Assembly: GCF_017094465.1 (NCBI RefSeq)
Contig: NZ_CP064791.1
Span: 2,170,001 to 2,234,000, forward strand
DNA: 64,000 nt
Reading direction: 5' to 3'
DNA from: Halapricum desulfuricans
GTDB lineage: Archaea; Halobacteriota; Halobacteria; Halobacteriales; Haloarculaceae
Shown here: in pieces, positions 58,350 through 64,000 of the stretch
Layout: every line of letters begins with the position of its first letter
Numbering within the stretch: position 1 is the first letter of the stretch
Translations under genes and position numbers: made by a program
The notes under the pieces: generated by a model
The model's database searches: none
Told to the model about the DNA's origin: nothing
Seen by the model: only the letters and a program-made list of their open reading frames with translations

Positions 58350-59087
58350 CTACCGCCGCGTGTCTTCCCAGTCGATCCAGTCCTGTTCCCAGCCGGGACG
58401 GGACTCGGCGTGTTTGCGGGCGAACTCCTGGTCTTCCCGACGCGTTCGATTGCGTTCGATCTCGTGGGTGGACTCGCCGTCGACCAGCATCGGCTGGAAG
58501 GCGACGGTGCCGTGGCGTTCGATCTCGCCGTCCTTCGAGACGACCGACAGCGTCTGCGTGCCCGCGCCAAGCGGCATGACGAGCCGGCCGTCCGGGGCCA
58601 GCTGTTCGAGCAACGCCCGTGGCGGCTCGACGGCGCCGGCTTCCAGCAGGATGCAGTCGTAGGGAGCGTAGGCGGCCAGCCCGTCCGCGCCGTCGCGACA
58701 GTCGACGAGCACCTCGTCGTAGCCCGCGGTCGAGAGGTTCGAACGCGCCTCGTAGACGAGCTGGCGGTTGATATCGATCGCGTGAGTGTCGGTGGCGCCG
58801 ACGATCTCGGCGATCACTGCAGCGGTGTAACCCACACCGGCACCGACGACCAGCGCGCGCTCGTCGGGTCTGGGTGCGAGGGCGTCGAGCAGGCGCGCAG
58901 CGGTGCTCGGCGCGAGGACGCGCGTGCCGTGGCGCTCGCTGGTTCGGTCGGCGTAGGGAGCGTCCTCGACGAACGGCTCGCGTTCGACTGCTCGCATCGC
59001 CAGGGACACCTGCTCGTCTTCGAGACAGCCCTTGCTCTCGTGGTGGAGGCTGTCGACCATGTCCTCGCGCAGTACCGCGGGGTCCAT
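58350..59087 (-). CDS. pcm: Protein-L-isoaspartate O-methyltransferase, 245 aa
   Basis: The SAM-binding VVGAGVGYTAAVIAEI (motif I), VEREPFVE and the substrate-proximal LAPSTAARLLDAL region identify the PCMT repair family. A C-terminal extension (EFARKHAESRPGWEQDWIDWED) is haloarchaea-type. It repairs isoaspartyl damage in proteins. It is convergent with the Gly/Met-rich gene across a 179-bp gap. Confidence 0.88.
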   Translation of the reverse strand: MDPAVLREDMVDSLHHESKGCLEDEQVSLAMRAVEREPFVEDAPYADRTSERHGTRVLAPSTAARLLDALAPRPDERALVVGAGVGYTAAVIAEIVGATDTHAIDINRQLVYEARSNLSTAGYDEVLVDCRDGADGLAAYAPYDCILLEAGAVEPPRALLEQLAPDGRLVMPLGAGTQTLSVVSKDGEIERHGTVAFQPMLVDGESTHEIERNRTRREDQEFARKHAESRPGWEQDWIDWEDTRR

Positions 59088-59123
59088 ATCGAGACGTTCG
59101 GCCGCGAGGTAATGAATGGTCCG

Positions 59124-59624
59124 CTAGAGGAATGCGACACCGGCAGTCCCGCCGAGTACGACCACGCCGAGGCCGAACAGCGCCTTGTTGGCGATCGAGT
59201 CAGCAGTCCAGAGCCCGAGTGAGTACGACCGCCCGAGCGGCGCGAACGGTCGGATCCCCATCGGCGTCAGCAGATCCCCGACCAGATGACCCAGCATCGA
59301 AAACGCCACGACACCGCCGGTGTAGGACCCCAGCACCACTGGATCGTAGACGGCGAGTTCGGGGACGGACGACGCGATGGCCGTGCCGGCGTAGTAGACC
59401 GGAATCGCCACCGCAACGCCGAGAGCACCGGCCGCCCAGACGGTGTGCGTGATGCCACGGTGGGAGACCAGCGGCAGCCGGATGTCGATGTCCGGCATCG
59501 ACGCCGTACTGAAGACGACCACAACGCCGACAAGACCGAGCACGGCGTGTCCACTCAGCGCGAGCGCTGCGAAGGCGGGTGCAAACAGCAGGAGGTTGAC
59601 GCCCTGATGGCCAATCCGGTACAC
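59124..59624 (-). CDS. YdjM/DUF457-type membrane-bound metal-dependent hydrolase, 166 aa
   Basis: Four hydrophobic segments with the metal motifs STASMPDIDIRLPLVSHRGITHT and GHLVGDLLTPMGIRPFAP, the signature of the YdjM family. The substrate is unknown. Starts at a GTG at 59624, the residue before YRIGHQGVN. It follows the methyltransferase gene on the same strand by 36 nt of separation. Confidence 0.8.
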   Translation of the reverse strand: MYRIGHQGVNLLLFAPAFAALALSGHAVLGLVGVVVVFSTASMPDIDIRLPLVSHRGITHTVWAAGALGVAVAIPVYYAGTAIASSVPELAVYDPVVLGSYTGGVVAFSMLGHLVGDLLTPMGIRPFAPLGRSYSLGLWTADSIANKALFGLGVVVLGGTAGVAFL

Positions 59625-59710
59625 GTCGCGTCCTCCGTTGTCGAGACGGATAGGTCTGTTCGAACGCCGCCGTCGCGGGATTCAGGTGCTGGAGGCCCGT
59701 ACGGAGAAGC

Positions 59711-60451
59711 ATGTGTACGATCGTGTTCGCCTGGCAGACCTTCGCCGAGGCGCCGCTCGTCGTGGCCGCGAACCGTGACGAGGCACTGGATCGCCCGTCA
59801 CAGCCGCCCGAGACGTTCGGCTCGGATCCGACGATTCTCGCCCCGAGGGACGGGGAAGCCGGCGGCACCTGGATCGGCGTCAACGATCGGGACGTGTTCG
59901 TCGCGATCACCAACCGCTGGACCGACGCCGAACTGACGGGCGAGCGCTCCCGCGGGCTACTCGTCCGTGACGCGCTCGGTCAGGAGAGCGCCGAAGACGC
60001 CGTCCGTTACGTCGAACGCGAACTCGACGCGCGCGGCTACGAGCCGTTCAACCTCGTCGTCGCCGACCGTGCCGCGGCGCTGTTCGTCGAGTACGACGGC
60101 GGGGTGGCGGTCCGGCACTTCGATCCGGGCGTCCACGCCGTCGCCAATACCGGCGCGGACGGCCGCTACGCGATCCCCGAACACCGGCGCGAACACGCCC
60201 GAAAGCAGGCCGAAAACGTCGACCGCCTGCGGGAAGACCTGTGGCCCGAACCCGGTGCGGACGCCGAGACGTGGCGACGCCGGGCGCGGGACGCAATCGG
60301 CGATCACGACTACGGCGTCTGCGTCCACGGCGACGGGTTCGGCACGCGCTCGTCGTCGCTGCTCACGGTCGGGACAGACGGCGTGAGCTATCACTTCGCG
60401 GACGGACCGCCCTGCGAGACTGACTACCGGCCGGTCGAAGTAGACCTGTAG
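59711..60451 (+). CDS. NRDE/TANGO2-family protein, 246 aa
   Basis: Starts M-C-T-I with the exposed Cys2 that serves as N-terminal nucleophile after methionine removal, and has AANRDE (19-24), the family motif. The fold resembles Ntn hydrolases. The cellular role is unclear; TANGO2 relatives affect haem or lipid handling in eukaryotes. It is divergent from the YdjM-like gene. Confidence 0.85.
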   Translation: MCTIVFAWQTFAEAPLVVAANRDEALDRPSQPPETFGSDPTILAPRDGEAGGTWIGVNDRDVFVAITNRWTDAELTGERSRGLLVRDALGQESAEDAVRYVERELDARGYEPFNLVVADRAAALFVEYDGGVAVRHFDPGVHAVANTGADGRYAIPEHRREHARKQAENVDRLREDLWPEPGADAETWRRRARDAIGDHDYGVCVHGDGFGTRSSSLLTVGTDGVSYHFADGPPCETDYRPVEVDL

Positions 60452-60506
60452 TCCACCGCAAAGGTCGAAAGCCACCTTTAAGCGAATCCGGGCGCCAACA
60501 GCACAT

Positions 60507-60857
60507 ATGAGCACGTCACCGGCCGAGGACGACCTCTCGGAGGACCAGCGACGCGGCCTCGAACTCATCCGGGAGACCGGGGGGATCCACCAGAGCGACT
60601 TCTGGAAGGAACTGGACGTCAGTTCCCGAAAGGGGAGCCGCATCGTCGAGTCGCTCGTCGAGGAGGACCTGATCGACCGCGAAGACACCGTCTACAACGG
60701 ACACAACACCTACTACCTCTCGCCGAAAGCCAGGGACCTGGACTTCTCGCTTTTGATGGCCGGAGATATGCTCTCGCCGTTCATCGGCGACGAGGAGATC
60801 AACGCACAGAGCGACGCCTTCACGCAGTGGATCATGAACCTGGCCTACGAGGAGTGA
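60507..60857 (+). CDS. Winged-helix transcriptional regulator, 116 aa
   Basis: LSEDQRRGLELIRETGGIHQSDFWKELDVSSRKGSRIVESLVEEDLIDREDT is a MarR/TrmB-like winged helix. The short C-terminal helical tail probably dimerises. Many archaea carry such small regulators. The target is unknown. Confidence 0.8.
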   Translation: MSTSPAEDDLSEDQRRGLELIRETGGIHQSDFWKELDVSSRKGSRIVESLVEEDLIDREDTVYNGHNTYYLSPKARDLDFSLLMAGDMLSPFIGDEEINAQSDAFTQWIMNLAYEE

Positions 60858-60996
60858 CCGGTCACGTCCGGAACGCATCGAACCGTGGGAAAGTCATTTT
60901 CCGAAACACCGAACCGCGAGGCGTTCGTTCCCGAAAGATCGTTTCGTTTTCTGCGGATTCGAAAGGCGTGAATAGCCCTCCGACCAATCGGACCCA

Positions 60997-61383
60997 ATGA
61001 CCGGACAGGACCACCCGCTCGCGCGGGCCGAGCCACTGTTTTTGATCGCGGTCGGCGGGTTCGTCGGGGCAGCGCTCCGGTATGCCGTCTCGACTGCACT
61101 GCCGGGTGGATTTCCCTGGGGGACGCTGGCGGTGAACGTCCTGGGGAGTTTCGCGCTGGGACTGTTGCTCTACGAGGCGCGTCTTACAGATCTGCTGAGC
61201 GCGGAGACGCGGCTCATCCTGGGGACCGGCCTGCTCTCGTCGTTCACCACTTACAGCACCTTTGCGGTCGAGACGGCGAGTCTCGACCCGGCAATGGCAG
61301 TGGCCAACGTCGGCGCGAACTACGCGCTCGGGTTCCTGGCTGTAGTCGCGGCACGTGCCGTCACCAGGGGGTCGTTACCGTGA
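60997..61383 (+). CDS. crcB: Fluoride channel CrcB/Fluc, first subunit, 128 aa
   Basis: Four membrane helices with GGFVGAALRY, the pore motif NVLGSFALG and TGLLSSFTTYSTF, the F-box/TMS3 break of Fluc channels. Two genes in tandem overlap (GTGA), the arrangement of heterodimeric Fluc channels whose two chains insert in opposite orientations. It exports fluoride. No crcB riboswitch was recognised in the 139-bp upstream gap. Confidence 0.9.
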   Translation: MTGQDHPLARAEPLFLIAVGGFVGAALRYAVSTALPGGFPWGTLAVNVLGSFALGLLLYEARLTDLLSAETRLILGTGLLSSFTTYSTFAVETASLDPAMAVANVGANYALGFLAVVAARAVTRGSLP

Positions 61384-61739
61384 CGAGTCCGGCCGTACTC
61401 GTCGGCCTCGGCGGCGTACTCGGCGCGGTCGCCCGCCATCTCGTCGGGGCACGGATCGAGACGGACAACGCCGATACCTTCGCCGTCAACGTGCTCGGGA
61501 GCGTGGCGCTGGGGTTGCTCGTGACGCTGCCGCTCGATTCCCGGCTGTCGTTCGTGTTCGCGACCGGCTTCTGTGGCGCGTTCACGACGTTCTCGTCGTT
61601 CGCGTTCGAGACAGTCCGCCTCTACGAGACCGGCCGGCGCCGTCGTGCGATCGCCAACGCCGTCGGCTCGCTTGGGGCCGCGCTGGTCGGCGTCGCGCTG
61701 GGCGCTGGCCTCGGCAGTGTGCTCGCGAGCACGTTGTGA
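61380..61739 (+). CDS. crcB: Fluoride channel CrcB/Fluc, second subunit, 119 aa
   Basis: Same family as the preceding gene: GGVLGAVARHLVG, NVLGSVALGLL and TGFCGAFTTFSSFAFET. It starts with the GTG of a GTGA overlap. Differences in charged loop residues from subunit 1 fit opposite membrane topologies. Confidence 0.9.
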   Translation: MTSPAVLVGLGGVLGAVARHLVGARIETDNADTFAVNVLGSVALGLLVTLPLDSRLSFVFATGFCGAFTTFSSFAFETVRLYETGRRRRAIANAVGSLGAALVGVALGAGLGSVLASTL

Positions 61740-61800
61740 GAACCGACCGAGGAGTGCCACCGCCGACAACATCAAGACCGCCGGACTGTCACACTCGAAT

Positions 61801-62907
61801 ATGAATCCCGAGCAGTTGCGGGCGGACATCCCGGCGCTGGACCGTGCCGTCTATCTCAACACCGGCGCGTCCAGTCCGAGCCCGCGTCGCGTCGTCGAGG
61901 CGATGACAGCGTTCGCGGAGTACTTCGAGTACGAGGTCCCGGCCGGCGATGGGGTCTACGAGGTCGGCTGGGAGACCTACGAGGCCGCGCGCGAGACGAT
62001 CGCGAACTTCCTCGGTGTCGATCCCGAAGGGATCGCACTCACCAAAAGCACGGCCGACGGGATGAACCTGCTCGCCGCGGCGATGGACTTCCAGCCCGGC
62101 GACGTCCTCGTGCGAACGGACCTGGAACACCCGGCCGGGATACTGCCGTGGAACCGGCTGGCGGATCTCGACGACATCGAGGTCCGCGTGCTCGAAACCG
62201 AGAACGGCCGGGTCGATCTCGATTCGGTCGCGGCTGCCGCCGAGGACGCGCGGCTGTTCGCGCTCAGTTCGCTCACCTGGACCCACGGGACGCGCCTGCC
62301 GATCGGCGAGATCAGCGACATCGCACACGACGCCGGCGCGCAGGTCCTCGTCGATGCCGTCCAGTCACCCGGCCAGTATCCCGTCGATCTCACGCAGTGG
62401 GGCGCGGACTTCGTCGTCGGAGCGGGACACAAGTGGCTACTCGGCCCGTGGGGCAGCGGCTTCACCTACGTCGATAGCGACGCGATCGACACGCTGGAAC
62501 CGCGCCGGATCGGCTACCGATCCGTCGAGGAGCCGTCTGATCGCGACTACACCTACCACGAGGGGGCGTCCCGCTTCGAGGTCGGCACCGCCTCGCCGCT
62601 GCCACACGTCGGGCTCGCCGAAGCGATGGACCTCCTCGAGGAGATCGGGATGGACACCGTCGAATCCAGGATCGAACGGCTGACCGATCGGCTCAAAGAC
62701 GGAATCGACGACGAGCGGCTGCTCAGCCCCCGGGAGTACGAGTCCGGCCTGGTGACGTTCCGCGTCGACGACCCCGAATCGACCGTCGAGCGGCTCCGCG
62801 AGCGGGACGTAATCGTCCGGTCGCTTCCGTATCCGAAGGCGGTTCGGGCGTCGGTCCACGCGTTCAACACGGCCGAGGACGTGGACGCATTGCTGGACGG
62901 ACTGTAG
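61801..62907 (+). CDS. Class V aminotransferase (cysteine-desulfurase-like), 368 aa
   Basis: PLP fold type I with YLNTGASSPSP, TKSTADGMNLL, VDAVQSPGQYPVDL and the cofactor lysine in GAGHKWLLGPWG. It lacks the usual catalytic cysteine loop seen in SufS/IscS, so it is closer to epimerase or selenocysteine-lyase-like members. Substrate unknown. Start at ATG 61801. Confidence 0.87.
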   Translation: MNPEQLRADIPALDRAVYLNTGASSPSPRRVVEAMTAFAEYFEYEVPAGDGVYEVGWETYEAARETIANFLGVDPEGIALTKSTADGMNLLAAAMDFQPGDVLVRTDLEHPAGILPWNRLADLDDIEVRVLETENGRVDLDSVAAAAEDARLFALSSLTWTHGTRLPIGEISDIAHDAGAQVLVDAVQSPGQYPVDLTQWGADFVVGAGHKWLLGPWGSGFTYVDSDAIDTLEPRRIGYRSVEEPSDRDYTYHEGASRFEVGTASPLPHVGLAEAMDLLEEIGMDTVESRIERLTDRLKDGIDDERLLSPREYESGLVTFRVDDPESTVERLRERDVIVRSLPYPKAVRASVHAFNTAEDVDALLDGL

Positions 62908-62932
62908 CCTCGGGGACGGAGAACACTCCTGG

Positions 62933-63595
62933 TTACTCGTCACCGACCGGTCGACGACGAAGCTCGTCGATCCGGGCGCGGAGCTGGTCGAGTTCCGACT
63001 CCAGTTCCTCGCGGCGGTCGATCAGCCCGCTCAGCTCCTCGGTGTTGACCGAGTGGTCCTGTTCCAGTGACGCCTCCAGGGAGTCGTTAGTCGCCTGCAC
63101 GAGATAGATCGCGACCTGCAGCACTTCCTGGGGGGACTCGGTGGCCTCCAGCAGCGGCAGTTCCCCGGACTGCATCGCATACCGGATCAGCGGGACCTCC
63201 TCCTCGGCGTGGTAGGTCGTCGTCGTCGAGAGCCCGGTCACGGGGTTGTACCGGTCGTGAGACTGCTCGGTGCGGACGACGTTGAAGGGTTCCTCAAGGG
63301 ACGGATAGGTGTCGGCGAGCTCCCGGAGTGTATCGGCAGCAGTCACGTCCAGCTGGGCTTCGACATCGCCGAAGAACTGCTTGGAGCCGGTGAGACTCAG
63401 CGCGACCGCGAAGAACACGCCGGGACTGTTCTCGGCGAGCGCCCGGATTCGCTCCCGTGCCTGCTCGCGTTCGCCCTCAAGGACGAGCCGTTCGAGTTCG
63501 TCCAGCAGCGCGTGTGTCCCGGATTCCCGTTCGAGAAACTCCGTCACGAGCGCTCCGGGGAGTTCCGTCTCGTCAGCGTCGTCCCGGCTGTCCAT
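62933..63595 (-). CDS. Conserved haloarchaeal protein with C-terminal coiled coil, 220 aa
   Basis: A helical N-terminal half (ELPGALVTEFLERESGTHALLDELERLVLEGEREQAR), a central conserved region (YNPVTGLSTTTTYHAEEEVPLIRYAMQ) and a coiled coil at the end (IDRREELESELDQLRARIDELRR). No known domain is recognised. The ATG at 63595 starts the acidic N-terminus. Confidence 0.7.
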   Translation of the reverse strand: MDSRDDADETELPGALVTEFLERESGTHALLDELERLVLEGEREQARERIRALAENSPGVFFAVALSLTGSKQFFGDVEAQLDVTAADTLRELADTYPSLEEPFNVVRTEQSHDRYNPVTGLSTTTTYHAEEEVPLIRYAMQSGELPLLEATESPQEVLQVAIYLVQATNDSLEASLEQDHSVNTEELSGLIDRREELESELDQLRARIDELRRRPVGDE

Positions 63596-63715
63596 ATCTA
63601 TCCGTTCGATTACCGGGCCTAAACCTTTGGTGCATCGCTCTGCCCGCGTTCGCGGTACCGAGGCAGCGCTGCGTCTGGCACAACCCTCTTGACCGACCGG
63701 CCTGGATGGCCCAGT

Positions 63716-64000
63716 ATGTCCGAGTGTCCCTACTGTGGCGGGCCGATCGCGGAGGACGATCGTTACTGTCCGCGCTGTGGCGAGCGCCAGACCGACCGCG
63801 GCGACCGCGAGGGGTTCCTCGATCCGGCCGTCGTCCAGTACCTCGACGGGATTCGCAACGGCGCGCGCACCTTCGACCCGGACTCGCCGTACCACGATCG
63901 CTTCGAGCGGGAAGTGGCCGCTGCCATCGGCGATTTCGCGCACCTGCTGGGCGCGGGCGTCGATCTCCACGACGTACTGACAGTCGATCAGTCGGCGCCG
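63716..64000 (+). CDS. Zinc-ribbon protein, N-terminal part (truncated by window edge)
   Basis: Starts MSECPYCGGPI followed by YCPRCGE, a four-cysteine zinc ribbon with CxxC pairs 14 residues apart, then an acidic helical domain that runs off the end (95 codons visible). Such proteins are common in archaea and often bind nucleic acid or partner proteins. The full length is not seen. Confidence 0.75.
   Translation, partial: MSECPYCGGPIAEDDRYCPRCGERQTDRGDREGFLDPAVVQYLDGIRNGARTFDPDSPYHDRFEREVAAAIGDFAHLLGAGVDLHDVLTVDQSAP

Noticed and set aside
60858-60996. A crcB (fluoride) riboswitch ahead of the CrcB genes
   Set aside because: The conserved riboswitch core could not be matched in this gap.

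Overview
The window is chromosomal DNA of a haloarchaeon (class Halobacteria). The evidence is GC-rich sequence, acidic proteins, TATA boxes 26-28 bases upstream of leaderless starts, archaeal ribosomal protein S6e, an aIF1/SUI1 factor, Trm56, CheF, bacterio-opsin-activator-type HTH and 7TM histidine kinases, and a PGF-CTERM surface protein. The genus cannot be fixed from the sequence.

Layout. 1-5.5 kb: a ferredoxin, then a coupled minus-strand set with a ThiB-like binding protein, a fused ThiP-like permease, an ABC ATPase and an AIR-synthase-family protein. 5.5-9.4 kb: five minus-strand genes linked by lipoyl chemistry: an AhpD-like protein, the split lipoate ligase LplA/LplB, an OsmC peroxidase, and a dihydrolipoamide dehydrogenase carrying its own lipoyl domain on a repetitive linker. 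9.7-32 kb: transport (TDT, CPA antiporter with TrkA domains, CorA, TctA-like), redox (protein disulfide oxidoreductase), sugar metabolism (GH13, aldo/keto reductase, IMPase), cysteine genes (cysK, cysS), signalling, and a decayed gene at 22.0 kb. 32-47.9 kb: GT2, a GlmU-like enzyme, DUF2797, a DsbA-like lipoprotein, small zinc proteins, a KDG-kinase-like enzyme, MutL, two-component signalling and a membrane protein with five DUF1508 repeats.

48.03-55.84 kb is a 7.75-kb integrative element in the 3' part of a tRNA-Glu(UUC) gene. It is bounded by perfect 50-bp direct repeats and carries a tyrosine integrase. It is visibly AT-richer than its flanks. By my counts there are 44/60 G+C at 47461-47520 (flank), 33/60 at 48841-48900 (integrase) and 16/60 at 49681-49740 (cargo). 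Its most AT-rich part is a two-gene cargo: a HEPN-like protein followed 6 nt later by a membrane protein with both GX2H motifs and the glutamate typical of the TraB/TIKI family. I see no usual MNT nucleotidyltransferase partner, so this is the best candidate for an undescribed, possibly defensive, system. The rest of the element holds small DNA-binding and zinc-ribbon proteins in two operons that share a 16-bp promoter-proximal box. A 10-bp motif occurs four times around a ribbon-helix-helix gene, and a 1-kb segment is rich in hairpins. No replication or virion genes were recognised.

56-64 kb returns to GC-rich chromosome: a PGF-CTERM protein operon, protein-L-isoaspartate methyltransferase, a YdjM-like membrane hydrolase, an NRDE protein, a winged-helix regulator, a two-gene fluoride channel, a class V aminotransferase and a truncated zinc-ribbon gene at the right edge.
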